Part shown: positions 47,801 through 60,161 of the stretch, piece after piece
Numbering within the stretch: position 1 is the first letter of the stretch
Layout of the letters: each line of letters opens with the position of its first letter
Source of the DNA: Apiospora phragmitis
Taxonomy: Eukaryota; Ascomycota; Sordariomycetes; Amphisphaeriales; Apiosporaceae
DNA: 64,000 nucleotides
Direction: 5' to 3'
NCBI GenBank assembly: GCA_038363925.1
Contig: JAQQWL010000002.1
Coordinates: 4,650,001-4,714,000 of the forward strand
Made by a program: the position numbers and the translations under genes
Notes under the pieces: model-generated
Told to the model about the DNA's origin: nothing
What the model saw: only the letters and a program-made list of their open reading frames with translations
Database searches by the model: none

Positions 47801-48791
47801 AAATAAAAATATTATCGAGATATATTATAACGAATTTATCGAGGTATTTATATAAAAAATAGTTAATTATTATTTAAAAGCTAGTTAATACGTTAATTAA
47901 GCTAAATAATATACGTAGTCTTTTACTCTTCTCCTTTTTTAATCCGGATTAGGTTATATATATTAAGGTTAAGTATTATAAAAATTTTAACGTATAATAG
48001 CTTATTTTATAGGTCGCCGATTAGGGGTAAGGGTACCAGTTTTTAATAATAATTTTATTAAGTTTTTAATAATTAGTATATATACGTTATTTAGGTTTCT
48101 CGTTTTTACTTTTTTTCGAGACGAAAAGGATAAAAAAGCCTGCTAGTAATATAAATAGTTATATAACTCCTTTTTCGAGGTTTTTTATAATATACTTTTT
48201 TAAAGCTTATTCGTACTCTTAGTTAAGTTTATATATAGGTGTAAATAATGGTTCCTTTTTATTTTTAAAGGGTATCTCATAGTTCTATTATATGTAAGGC
48301 GGTAAGCCTATTTCTAGTTTTTTATTAAAAAAGGCATCGAATTACCGGTACTTTCTAGTATAATTGTTATAACGTTTTAACTTAAGCTTTTTAATAATAA
48401 TATATATTTTAAAGACTTTAAACTAATTAAGGGGTTATTTTTTAACCCGCTATTTATTAATTAAACCTCTTGTTAATATATTTTATTAAAATTAGCTTAT
48501 TTTTTAATAATTTTAAAATTATGTACCTATAACTAGGGTATTTTTAAAATTACATTATATCTTACGACATTCGTAATGTTATACGTGATTCGTTTATATC
48601 GTTTTTTAATATTAATTAAAAAGTTCTCGACTTTCTTTCCTACTTCTTTATCGCTATAAGTTATAAATCCTTTATCGACGGTTTTAAATTAATATAAGGC
48701 GTTTCTCTCTTATTATTCGAGTTTAAGGTAATTAATAATTCGTAATGAAATATAATTTCTTTACGTTTCGTTATTAATTAACGCTTTAATA
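44883..48791 (-). mobile_element. Gypsy pol relic: reverse transcriptase, RNase H region, integrase
   Basis: Reading the - strand through stops, the reverse transcriptase is recognisable by LFSLINVLTSF (for FGLTNAPASF) and VIIYLDNIFIY (the catalytic YLDD with the second Asp changed to Asn) near 47.9-47.79 kb. The integrase zinc region follows (YEHFIYKY, then GKYDLYNKAKAVKNRLY for a CDLC-type motif, near 46.79-46.64 kb). The core follows at AFNFI and YGLPETIISDKNKLFTA (about 46.4-46.33 kb). Cys-to-Tyr and Asp-to-Asn changes are G-to-A transitions expected from RIP. The 3.9 kb are bounded by copies B and C. Confidence 0.8.
45110..45480 (+). other. GC-richer coding-like patch, antisense to the Gypsy element
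   Basis: On the + strand a frame with few stops (TAG/TAA at Gln positions) reads KLDADKEDASEKLLSLYSKL, then AEAAGRLSRIRKIRRKVKER, GADLFNRSIKELNKKDD and ends at a TAA after YLVNK. It is a charged helical or coiled-coil sequence resembling the C-terminal tails of fungal pogo-type transposases. It is less RIP-mutated than the DNA on both sides. It could be a fragment of another element or an extra antisense segment of the Gypsy element between pol and the 3' LTR. Confidence 0.5.
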
Positions 48792-48793
48792 TA

Positions 48794-50639
48794 ACGTACC
48801 TTATAAGCGAGCTGCGTATATAAGCGAGCTACGTATTTTTAATTAATTTTTTTATAATTAATTTTATATTAATTTTTATCTTTTAATAAGTATAAAATAA
48901 AAAAAAGGTTTAATTTAACGCTTTAAACGTTTTAAAATAAACCGAAATTAAGTATACGAAAAGCTATAGCGATATATTATGTCTTAAAGTTAATATTACG
49001 TAGCCGACGATATAGAATTCGATTACGATCCGAAATTTCTATAAATTTTCGAAAACTTTTTAATTTTAAAGAGGAATTAATTATTCGATATATTATTAAT
49101 CTAAATACGTGATCGTTTTTTCTTCGGTTAAGTAATATAAAAGATATAGCGAATTAATTATTTAATTTACGTAACGCGAGACGCGTCGGCGTTAATTAAG
49201 CCTTTAATTTTATATAATATTAATTAAACTTCCGGACGCGCTTTAATTAAAAAATCGATTATTAAAAAGTTTTTTATAAAAACCTTAACGCGTATCGCGC
49301 GTAATTTATTTTTATACGGAATATAATTAATAAATATAAAATATAAAAAGAGGATATATATAATTTTAACGAAACCGGGTTTTTTATAAATTAACTTTCG
49401 TTTAAAATAATTATAACCATTTTCGATTAACGCGGAAAGCTTAAAGTAATATAATAAAAGAACCGGGAATAAGTTATAATTATTTAAGGCGTTAGATTAA
49501 ACGGTTATATTATCCCTTTATATATTATTTTTACCGGGAAAACGTACCTCTTTTTTTAATATAAAAATAGCTTATTATTAAAAGATTAAGTAATTATAAT
49601 TATTAAAAATAATTAAATTATAAATAAAAAAGGCGAGGAATAAATTCGATATTTTAATTAATATATTAAGTTTTATACGAAAAGTTATTATCTCTTTTTA
49701 ATTTTAAATAACTACGAAAATTATTACTCGATAATTTTAAAGTTATATTATAAAAAGAACTCGATTATTATATTTTATATACTTTTTTATTCGTTATATA
49801 AGTTCTAACCTTTTAATATTAGCTATTTTTATATATTAAAAAAGGTGTACGAAAAAGAAATTAAAGGTTTTATACGGGCGTATATTACTTATATCTTTAA
49901 AGACTTTTTATTAACGTTTTTAAAAGCGTTCCAGGCGATTTTTACCGTTTTAAATATATAAAGAGGCTTTTAAAAAATAGGACTCGTCTCGTATAGTTTA
50001 AAATATATTATTTTATAACTAAATATAAAGTTATATAGTTTAATATTTTCGGGGATATTTTTTAATTTATTTATCCCTTAAGAATTAAAAACCTTAAATA
50101 ATTTAATCAAAGCTTAGTTTTAAACTAAATACGTTTAAAACCGTATCGTATAATATTAAAATAACTTTTCGACGCTTATTTTAATTAGCATTAATTAAAT
50201 TGTAATAGCTATAATATAAGTTATATACCGAGTTACTCTTTTAAAAAGTAAGAACGCGATATTTCGAAAAGTAAATAAAATACTTAGCCGGCGCCGCCGT
50301 ACGAAAAAGAAACGGCTATAAAATAAAAAATTACTTCGTATATAAGCTAAAAAAAACTTATAGTTTTAAAAAAATATCAATAAATAGTTATAAAACGAAT
50401 CGCGTCGGAGGAGTAATTATACGAGGACGTTTAAGATACGCTTATAACGCTATAGAATTTATAAAGAGCCCGGGTATAATACGCGTACTTATTAAAATAA
50501 TATAAAAATCTTTAAAAATAATATTTATTATTATATTTAATTAATTTTAAACGTTATAATCGAATTAATTTATAACTTATAAAGCTTAATAAAAAAAATA
50601 TATAGCTCGTTTATATACTTAGCTCGCTTATAAAGTACC
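48794..50639 (+). mobile_element. Fot1/pogo-like DNA transposon copy C, full length
   Basis: 1846 bp, TA duplications at 48792-48793 and 50640-50641. Terminal repeats are ACGTACCTTATAAGCGAGCT at the left and AGCTCGCTTATAAAGTACCT at the right (imperfect). The same subfamily as copy B, in the opposite orientation. The DDE transposase region runs on the + strand in the same layout as copy E but is more decayed. Confidence 0.85.
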
Positions 50640-50641
50640 TT

Positions 50642-51021
50642 AGACTATTTTTACGCTTATTATTAATATAATATATTTATAAATAGCTAGATTATTTATT
50701 ATTTAATATAAATACTTATTTTAATCCGCTTATTATTATGCTTTTATAATAAACGGCGTTTATTTCTTAAGCGTTATTTTTATAAGTAATTAATAATCTC
50801 TTATAATCGATTATTATATAGTTACTATTATTCTTTTCGTTCTTTATAAGGTATTTCTTAGTATATTAGTAGAGGTATTTTTATTCTCCTTCTCGTATAA
50901 AGTACTATCTTTAATACTTGAGATTCGAGTTCTTCGAATAGTTCGAAGGTTTATTAAGTTCGCTATAGTTTATAAGCGTTTTATAAATTTCTTAATATAT
51001 TAAAGGTATTCTTTTATTAAG
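50642..51021 (-). mobile_element. Gypsy internal fragment between copies C and D
   Basis: 380 bp of AT-rich sequence left between two Fot1-like insertions. Its position between the gag-like and pol regions assigns it to the Gypsy element. No motif is readable. Confidence 0.5.
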
Positions 51022-51023
51022 TA

Positions 51024-52867
51024 ACGTATCCTATAAGCGAATATCCTATACAAGCGAATGTCTTATTTTTATAAATTTCTTTATAGCTTTAATTTTTTTT
51101 TATATTTTTTTACGTCCGAAAATGCTATAACTTTAAAAAGAGAATAATATAATTTTAACGCTTTAAGCGTTCTAGGAAGATTTAATTTTAAGCGTATAAA
51201 AGGCTGTATTAATTTATTACGTTTTATTGAAAACTTTATAGCGTAGACGAAATAATTAACCTGTACGACGCGAAATATTTACGAATTCTCGAAAGCTTTT
51301 AAATTTTGAAGAAAATGTGATAATTCGATATATTATTAATTTAAATACGTAATCGTTTTTTCCTCGGCTAAGTAATATAAAAGATATAGCGAATCGATTA
51401 TTTAGTTTACGTAATACGGGACGCGTCGGCGTTAATTAAGCCTTTAATTTCGTATAATAATAATTAGACCTCCGGACGCGTTTTAACCGAAGAATTAATT
51501 ATTAAAGAGTTTTTTATAAAGATCCCGACGCGTATCGCGCGTAATTTATTTTCGTACGGAATATAATTTATAAGTACGGGATTTAAAAAGAGGATATCTA
51601 TAACTTCGATGAGACCGGCTTTTTTATAAGTTAAATTTCGTTCGAAATAATTATAACCACCTCCGATCGATATAGAAAGCTTAGGGTAATATAATAAAAG
51701 AATTAAGAATAAGTTATAATTATTTAAAGCGTTGGATTATACGGTTATATTATTTTTTTATATATTATTTTTATTAGGAAAACGTACCTTTTTTTTTAAT
51801 ACGAAAATAACTTATTATTAAAGAATTAAGTAATTATAATTATTAAAAATAATTAAATTATAAATAAAAAAGGCGAGGACTAAATTCGATACTTTAATTA
51901 ATATATTAAATCTCGTACGAAGGGTTATTATTATTTCTTAGTTTTAGACGGCCACGAAAGTTATTACTCGATAATTTTCGAGCTTTATTATAAAAAGAAC
52001 TCGATTATTATACTTTATATACCTTTTTATTTATTATATAAATTTTAATTTTTTAATATTAATTATTTTTATATATTAAAAAGGGTGTATGAAAAAGAAA
52101 TTAAATATTTTATACGGGCGTATATTACTTATATTTTAAAAAAAGACTTCTTATTAATATTTTTAAAAACGTTTTAGGCGATTTTTACCGTTTCGAATAT
52201 ACGAGGAGGCTTTTGATAAATAAGACTCGTCCTATATAATTCGGAATATATTATTTTATAATTAGATATAAAGCTATATATTTTAATACTTTTAGGAACG
52301 TTTTTTAACCTATTTATTTTTTAAGAATTAAAAATTTTAAATAACTCGATTAAAGCTTAATTTTAAATTAAATACGTTCGAAACCGTATTATATGGTATT
52401 AAAATAACTTTTTAATATTTATTTTAATTAGTTTTAATTAAATTATAAAGGTTATAACGTATATTATATATTAAATTACTTTTTTAAAAAGTAAAAACGC
52501 GATACTTCGAAAAGTAAATAAGATATTTAGCCGGCGCCGCCGTACGAAAAAGAAACGGCTATAAGATAGAGGATCATTTCGTATATAAGCTAAAAAAGAT
52601 TTATAGTTTTAAAAAGACGTTAATAAATAGTTATAAAACGAATCGCGTCGGAGGAGTAATTATACGAGGACGTTTAGGACACGCTTATAACGCTATAGAA
52701 TCTACGGAGAGCCTAGGTATAATACGCGTACTTATTAGAATAATATAGAAATATCTAGAGATAAGGATTCCGATTAATTTTAATCTATTAAATACGTTAT
52801 TGTAAAATTAATTTATATTTTATTAAAAAAGGTGTAAAAGAATGGGATATTCGCTTATGAGATACGT
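51024..52867 (+). mobile_element. Fot1/pogo-like DNA transposon copy D, full length
   Basis: 1844 bp, TA duplications at 51022-51023 and 52868-52869. Left end ACGTATCCTATAAGCGAATA, right end TATTCGCTTATGAGATACGT. It has the GAAT-type terminal repeats shared with copies E and F. Transposase relic on the + strand, heavily RIP-mutated. Confidence 0.85.
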
Positions 52868-52869
52868 TA

Positions 52870-54873
52870 TATATTTATACGTTTTAAAAGTATTAAGCGC
52901 TTTTTTTTAAACGTTTATAGGCTCGTAATCTTTTTAAGCGTGTTTTAAGTATCGATCCTCGAAATACTCTTTTTAATCCTATCCTTCTAGGTGATACTAT
53001 TATAGCTATCGTGGGTCTTTTTATATTAATAAATATGTACGTCGTTTATTTAAGACCGATGTCCGGATTCTTTTAATAACATAATTAATGTGTGGTTATA
53101 TAATAAGTCGTTTACCGATCTTTTAAAGAAACTATTTATACTTAAGTTTCTTCGCGAGGTGATCCGTATAAGCGTTATAAACGTATAAAATTTATAAAAG
53201 CGTAAAGTGTTTTTCGTATATAAAAGAGATTCGAAGGTTATCTCTTATTACGTAATTACCGTGTATTTTTTCATTAAACCCGGCCGTAATAAGTACTTAA
53301 TATAAATGTTTTAAATCGAGGTAAGGAATATTAGGGATAATTAATTATTTATTAGTCTTTAAGTTTTTAAATCTAGTAATCTAGTTTATTAATTCGTTTA
53401 TTAATATATCGATTAAATGTTTATAATTTATTAATTATTTTAATTAATTAGTAATACCGTCCGTCGAGTCGTTATTCTTATTATATAAAATAGGTCGCTT
53501 TTTTCGCATTATAGCGACGCTTCGGTTATAGCTTTTTTTATTTTTAAAGGCTTTAAGAAACTATCCGGTTCTTTCTTTATCCGCTAAGTAAGAGGTATAC
53601 TTATTATCGTAGTAAGCTATTTAAAATAAGCTGCCGTATTTAATAGTAACGTTATTATCTTTAATAACTATTATAAAAGTGTTTTTTATTTTAATAACGT
53701 TAATATGTTATTCTTTTAAAACTTTTCGGATGTTTTTTTATACCCGATATTTTTAAACGTAATATCTTTATTTTTAATAATTATAATAAATAATATACTA
53801 CTTTTTATTATATTTAATAACGTCGAAATTTATAAGTTTATTATAATAATTATTCGCGGTAATATTTTTAAATAATATATTATTATAATAACGTAGTCGT
53901 TTTATATTAACTTAGATTTAATTAATTTACCGTTATTATTCGCCTTACCTTTCGCGGCGTTATTTATATATATAAGTATTAATTTTAATAATAAACTCTA
54001 CATATAAAAGAAAATTACTAAAAGTATTAAGCCGGCTAAGTTTATTTTTAAAAAAAAATTTAAATTCTTAATAATATATTATAATTTTTATAGCTTCGGT
54101 ATAATTTAATTAAATTATAATACGTTAGAATTCGGCGGTATAAAAAGCGCTTAATCCTTTTTATTTAAGGGTTTCGAGTTTTTTCTTTATTTATTACTTT
54201 TTATTAAGGTTTTAAAAAAATAAATTAAAAGTTTATTTAAAGCCGTTTTAACTTTTAAAAATTCGTTACGTTTTTATATTATATAGCTTAATTTATTAGT
54301 TACTCTTTATAAACTCGTTTTAAAAGATTTAACCTAAGTAAGTACTTTATTTTTAAAAAACGAGGCGGCGTGAATAACTCGTTAAGTAATATTTTAAAAT
54401 ATTTTTTTATAAAACCGTTAATAAGCTTTAACTTAAATAAGGAACCCGCGGAGGTTCCCGCTTATCCCATCGAAGGCCGCTAGGGTACTAATTTTTATTC
54501 CTTTTTAAAAAGTAATAAAGGTTTAAATAATATTAGCGGCGGTATAGAGGAAGCGTATTTCCTCGCGTAGCTCGTTAATATCTAATATTTATTTTAAGGC
54601 GTCCTTAATTAAAAGTTCGTTACGCTCTTTTTTAAGTTTAATATAATAATATTAATAATTAGCGTTTTTTTATTTAAACTTATTAAATAAGGCCGTTATT
54701 ATTATTATTATTATTTACTTTTATAATAAGGTTTTATTAAAAAGTATTTATAATAATAATAAAAACTTTTTTATAGCGAGGGGTATTATGAAGTTTAAAT
54801 ATAAATATAGTTTTTATAAGTATTATAATTTAAAAGTTTAAGTAATAATTTATAAAAATAGAAGTAATTAAAA
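52870..54873 (-). mobile_element. Gypsy gag-like region
   Basis: On the - strand, between about 54.6 and 54.0 kb, INELREEIRFLYTAAN, LAAFDGISGNLRGFL and VIHAASFFKNKVLT can be read through stops. They match the layout of fungal Gypsy Gag proteins (a Pro/Phe-Asp-Gly motif, then helices ending in a Trp position here lost to a stop). The short stretch near 54425-54560 keeps a higher GC content than its surroundings. The part from 52.9 to 54.0 kb is unreadable; a zinc knuckle was looked for and not found. Confidence 0.6.
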
Positions 54874-56275
54874 TATAATAAATATTATTCGAGTTTTAAA
54901 AAAAACTTAATAAAATATATTAAAGTTTATATTAATAATAAAAAAAAGTATTTAAACGTGTAATAAAAGTTTACTTTTATTAATATAATATATAATAATT
55001 ATAAAAACAAAGGTAATTAAAATATATAAATTTAAAAGGATTTATAATAGTTTTATTAAAGTTATTTATTCTATTAATAAATTAAGATTAATATTTAATT
55101 TAATTATTAAAACAAGGAATATTTATATAAAACATATAAAGAATATTCGTTATTATATATTCCGTCCTTCTTTTATTAATCCTGGTCGGATTACGTTATA
55201 TATCGTAATACGTCGTCCTAGTTTATTAAGAGCGTTATAATTTTATAACTCCGAGATTATTAAAAGCGTCGTGATTTTATAGCTCTTTATCTTATTAGTA
55301 TATAACTCTGTTTTATTTATTTAACTTATATTAGTTATTTCTACCCGTTTATTCCTATTTATTTATCTTATACTATCCTTTAAGTACTGCCCTAAGTTAG
55401 CCGTATACGTTTATTATCGTAGTATCGGTTATCGTGGTTAATATAATAAACTCTTATTATCGCAGGTAAGGTTATAAGCGTTAACTAGCGGAGTTAATAA
55501 CCGTCCGTTAATTTATAATGTAACGAACAATATCTAGGTTTTAAAGGAAACCTAGTAAGACATACTAAGGTTTATATTAATAATACGAGAGAGTATTTAA
55601 ACGTGCGATAAAGGTCCGCCTTTATTAATATAATGTGTAATAGCCGTAAGAATAAAGGTAATTAAAATACGTAAATTTAAAAGAATTTATAATAATTTTA
55701 TTAAAGTTGTTTATTTTTTTAATAAGTTAAGATTAATATTTAAATTAATTATTAAAATAAAAAATATTTATCTAAAATATATAAGAAATCATTCGTCGTT
55801 ATATATTTAATCTCTCCTTTATTAATCTACGCCGGATCGCTAAGAGCGTCGTGATCCTGTAGCTCCGAGATCACTAAGAGCGTCGTGATCCTATAGCTCC
55901 TTATCTTATCGGCACGTAACTTCGTTTTATTTATCTAACCTATACTAGCTATTTCTACTCGTTCATTCCTGCCTATCCATCCTATGCCATCCTCCGGGTG
56001 CTATCCTAGGTTAGCCGTATATGTTTATTATCGTGGTGTCGGTTATCGTGGTTAATGTGGTAAACTCTTGCTATCGCAAGTGGGGTTATAAGCGCTGACC
56101 GGCGGGGTTAATAACCGTCTATTAGTTCGTAGGCGCTTCGGGTTATCTTGGTTCCGTCTCGAGGGTGGGTACTGGCTGCGTCGTCGGGTCAGGTCGTAAC
56201 ACGTAGGTGCTTCGGGTTATTTTAGTTCCGTCCCGAAGGTGGGTACTGGCCGTATTATTAAATTAAGTCGTAATA
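54874..56275 (-). repeat. 5' LTR of the Gypsy element, split by a solo LTR
   Basis: The first part is 54874-55518 and the second 56207-56275. Together they make 714 bp, exactly the length of the 3' LTR. The interruption is a younger LTR of the same family at 55519-56201. Confidence 0.85.
55519..56201. repeat. Solo LTR (683 bp) nested inside the 5' LTR
   Basis: It starts TGTAACGAAC and ends GGTCGTAACA, so both canonical TG/CA ends survive. The 5-bp target duplication is CGTAG on the right (56202-56206) and TATAA on the left (55514-55518). TATAA is exactly what CGTAG becomes after C-to-T and G-to-A changes. The right half (about 55800-56201) is almost free of RIP, while the left half is mutated. 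It is 31 bp shorter than the other LTRs. Confidence 0.85.
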
Positions 56276-56280
56276 CTTAC

Positions 56281-56676
56281 TTAACGCCGACGCGTCCCGC
56301 GTTATATTAATGAAGTAATTAATTCGTTATATCCTTTATATTAGTAAATCGAGGAGGGAAATAATCGCGAATTTAAATTAATTATATATTTTATAATCGC
56401 CTCTTTTTTTAAATTCGTTTACTTTTAAGATTTCGTAGAGATTTCGCGTTTTATAAAAAAACTAAGCTGTCGGTTACGAAGGGTTATATAAAAGACTTTA
56501 TATATTAAAGCTACACGCCGGAGACTTAATTTTAAGTTATTTTAAAACGCTTAAAAACTAGAAGTATCTACTTCTCTTTTTAAGTATTAACTATATTATA
56601 TTATAAAGGAAATTAAATATAAAGGTTATTTAAATAAAATATAACGAAAGTATTAAATAAGCTTTTATATATACGT
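56281..56676 (-). mobile_element. Fot1-like copy A, remaining 5' portion
   Basis: It begins TTAACGCCGACGCGTCCCGC, which continues the sequence broken off at 42319 (compare copy B around 44470). It ends near ACGT at 56673-56676, giving 1448 + 396 = 1844 bp for copy A. The right terminal repeat and TA are eroded, so the last few bases are approximate. Confidence 0.7.
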
Positions 56677-58122
56677 ATAAATAAGGGTTTAAGTGATATT
56701 AGATTATTATATTTTATTATTTATATTTATTTTTAATACGAGCTACGAGGGGTATTATATACCCCTTTTAATAAAATAAAAAAAGGGTTCGTACGCGTAG
56801 GTACGTAATACCCCTTTTAAAGTAATATAAATAACTTTAATTTTAACTGTTCTAATATTAGCAGTTTTTTATTTTAGCGATAAAATTAGCTTATTCTCTT
56901 TTTTAAATACGGGCCTTCCCTTTTTAAGGGTTTCGTATAAATAGGTTACGCTAATCTAGTATTCGGTGCCTGCCTAAGCCGTATAAGTAATATTATACCT
57001 TTTTAATATTAATTTTATTAAATAAAAGGTCCTTTTAATTAATTATTTTAATTATTTAATAATAATAACGATAATAAGGGAAGTTATTATACGTTAATAT
57101 ATATTATTTCTCGTTATAAATTTAAAAACCGGTTTAAAAGTAATAATAATAATAAAGGTGCCGTCGTATATCGCGATACGTTATACCTTATCGGGGACGT
57201 ACGAGTCCAGCTTTTAGATATACGCTTTTATACGTACGGTAAGGCTATTTATCGAGACTATTTACTCGAGGGCCTTATTTAAAGATATTTTAGTAAGGTC
57301 GTTTACTAGGTTATCTTTATTATCGATATAATAAATTTATAAGATCTCTTTTTTCTCGTATAACTCTTAAAGGGATATAATATCGATTATAAGCCTCTTT
57401 TCGTTTATTATATTTAACTTAATTAAATAATTATAAAAAAACTTCGAATCTATATAAAAAGTTATTAATATATTTTAAAATCTTAAGGTTTATATAATTC
57501 TTTTAAACGTAATACTTAATACTATACCGTTATTTATACTAGAAATCGTGCCGTATAATTCGTTAATTAATATATTCTATATAATTCTTTTATATTTCGT
57601 TAAGCTTTAATAAATAATATTATTTTAAATTTAAAACTAATTCTTTATATAATTTATTTCTTAATTTAATAAAATTAAGTCTTTATTATTTATAAACGAG
57701 CCGTCGATAAAAATATATATCTTTATATAATAAAAATTAAACGAGATATATTTTAAACTATATATTAAGTTTTAAATTTATTAATTAATACGCTCGTTTA
57801 AGCTCTTAATATCCTTATTTTTTAAGGTTTATATTTAAACGGGGATAGATAAGTCGTATATTACTTTTAATTAGTAAATAAATATTACGTATACTCTTTT
57901 TACTCGTTAAAAACGTATTATTAATTTTTATCTACAGCTTTTGAGTCGATAAGTTTTAATTAATTAGCCTGTTCTTTTTATTAAAAAAAAATATTATATA
58001 ATTCTAATCGAATCTTACCTCTATTAAATTCTATCGGCGTATTTTTAATTAAGATGTTTTTTAGCTTTATATAAAATCGTTACTTTATTAACTTTTCTCT
58101 CTCTTTTTTTTAAAAAAAGAGC
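56677..58122 (-). mobile_element. Ty1/Copia-like retrotransposon remnant
   Basis: On the - strand, KIYIFIDGSFINNKDL and, after several stops, NIIY..STKYKRII and LINELYGTISSINNGIVL (about 57.75-57.45 kb) resemble the RNase H end of fungal Copia-type polyproteins (DASFANNKD ... HWxSxKxKRVxRS ... ELYxMxHGxDxG). No LTR or integrase was found. Copy E cuts it at its upstream side. A GGGGTATTATATACCCC palindrome lies near 56750. Confidence 0.55.
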
Positions 58123-58124
58123 TA

Positions 58125-59984
58125 ACGTATCCCACAAGCGAATATCCTATATAAGCGAATGTCTCACTTTTACAAATTTCCTCATAGCCTTAACCTTTTT
58201 TTATATTCTTTTACGTCCGAAAATGCTATAACTTTAAAAAAAGAGTAATATAATTCTAGCGTTTTAAGCGTTTTAAAAAGATTTAACTTTAAACGTACGA
58301 AAAGCTGTATTAATTTATTACGTTTTATTAAAAACCTTATAACGTAAACGAAATAGCTAACTTATACGACGCGAAATATTTATAAATTTTCGAAAGCTTT
58401 TAAATTTTAAAAAAATGCGATTATTTAATATATTATTAATTTAAATACGCGATCGTTTCTTCCCCGGCTAAATAATATAAAAGATATAACGAATCGATTA
58501 TTTAATTTACGTAACGCAGGACGCGTTAATATTAATTAGGCCTTTAATTTCATACGATAACAACTAGACCTCTAGACGCGTTTTAATCGAAAAATTAATT
58601 ATTAAAAAGTCTTTTATAAAGATCCCGACGCGTATCGCGCATAATTTACCCTCGTACGGAATATAATTCATAAATATAGAATTTAAAAAGAGGATATCTA
58701 TAACTTTAACGAAACCGGCTTTTTTATAAGCTAAATCTCGTTCGAAATAATCGTAACCACCTCCGATTAATACGGAAAGCTTAAAGTAATATAATAAAAG
58801 AACCGGGAATAAATTATAATTATTTAGGGCGTCGAATTACACGGTTACGCCATCCCTCCATATATCATTTTTACCGGGAAAACGCACCTCTCTTCTTAGT
58901 ACGAAAACAGCCTATTACCGAAGGACTGGATAATCACAGTTATTAAAAATAACTAAATTACGAATAAAAAAAGCGAGAACTAAATTCGATACTTTAATTA
59001 ATATACCAGGTCTCGTACGAAGAATCGTTATCGCCTCTTAATCCTAGACGGCTACGAAAGCTACTACTCGATAACTTTCGAGCTCTATTATAAAAAGAAC
59101 TTAATTATTATACTCTATATACCTTCTTATTCGTCGTATAAGCTCTAACCTTTTAATATCGGCTATTTTTATATATTAAAAAGGGTGTATAAAAAAGAAA
59201 TTAAATATTTTATACGGGCGTATATTATTTATATTTTAAAGGAGGATTTCTTATTAACGTTTTTAAAAGCGTTTTAAGCGACTTTTACCGTTTCGAATAT
59301 ACGAGAAAGCTTTCGAAAAATAGGACTCGTTTTATATAATCCGGAATATATTATTTTATAATTAGATATAAAACTACGTACTTTAATACCTCCGGGGACG
59401 TCTTTTAACCTACCTCTTCTTTAAGAATTAAAAACCTTAAACAACTTAATTAAAGCTTAATCCTAAACCGAATACGTTCGAAACCGTATCGTACGGTATT
59501 AAAATAGCTTTCCGATATCTATTTTAATTAGCTTTAACCAGATTATAAAGGCTATAACGTATATTATACACCGAGTTACTTTTTTAAAAAATAAAAACGC
59601 AACACTTCGAAAAATAAATAAGATACTTAGCCGGCGCCGCCGTATAAAAAAGAAACGGCTATAAAATAAAAAATTATTTTATATATAAACTAAAAAAAAC
59701 TTATAATTTTAAAAAAATATTAATAAATAGTTATAAAACGAATCGCGTCGGAGGAATAATCGTACGAAAACGTTTAGGACACGTTTATAACGCTATAAAA
59801 TCTGCGGAAAGCCCGAGCATAATACGCGTACTTATTAAAATAATATAGAAATATTTAAACATAAAGATTTTAATTAATTTTAATATTTTAAATACGTTAT
59901 AATAAAATTAATTTATATTTTATTAAAAAAGGTATAAAAGAATAAAATATTCGTTTATATAAGATATTCGCTTATAAAATACGT
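58125..59984 (+). mobile_element. Fot1/pogo-like DNA transposon copy E, best readable transposase
   Basis: 1860 bp, TA duplications at 58123-58124 and 59985-59986. Left end ACGTATCCCACAAGCGAATA, right end TATTCGCTTATAAAATACGT. The + strand reads, through stops, KEDIYNFNETGFF (first catalytic Asp changed to Asn), GYAIPPYIIFTGKTHL, LLILDGYESYYSITFELY (second Asp present), YIPSYSSYKL then a stop at a Gln site, then PFNIGYFYILKRVY, and NIRESFRKIGLVLYNPEYI. This is the fungal DDE_1 transposase of the Fot1/pogo group. His-to-Tyr, Asp-to-Asn and Gln-to-stop changes all fit RIP. Non-autonomous now. Confidence 0.9.
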
Positions 59985-59986
59985 TA

Positions 59987-60159
59987 ATAATAAAGTTAAA
60001 CGTATCGTTAGTTTATATTATTATAATATTAAAAGTATCCGGTTCGTTTATAATAAATAATAAATAACCGTTATATATTAAAACTATTATTTTTAAATTT
60101 TATAAGTAATAATTATAATACGTTTTAAACTAATAGAGTTTTAACTTTATAAGTCTATA
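59987..60159. other. AT-rich spacer between copies E and F
   Basis: 173 bp of decayed DNA, probably more of the element that also lies to the left of copy E. No motif is readable. Confidence 0.4.
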
Positions 60160-60161
60160 TA

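Larger units (their letters stand above)
42320..56275 (-). mobile_element. Ty3/Gypsy LTR retrotransposon, full span with nested insertions
   Basis: On the - strand, in order: 5' LTR (56275-54874, itself interrupted), gag-like region (about 54.6-54.0 kb), pol with reverse transcriptase (about 47.95-47.75 kb) and integrase (46.86-46.25 kb), polypurine tract (43050-43034), and 3' LTR (43033-42320). Three Fot1-like elements and one solo LTR lie inside. Subtracting them with their target duplications leaves about 7.75 kb, a normal Gypsy length. Both LTRs measure 714 bp. The element sits inside Fot1-like copy A. The flanking 5-mers CTTAA (42315-42319) and CTTAC (56276-56280) are a candidate target duplication with one mismatch. 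All reading frames are destroyed by stops of RIP type. Confidence 0.8.
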
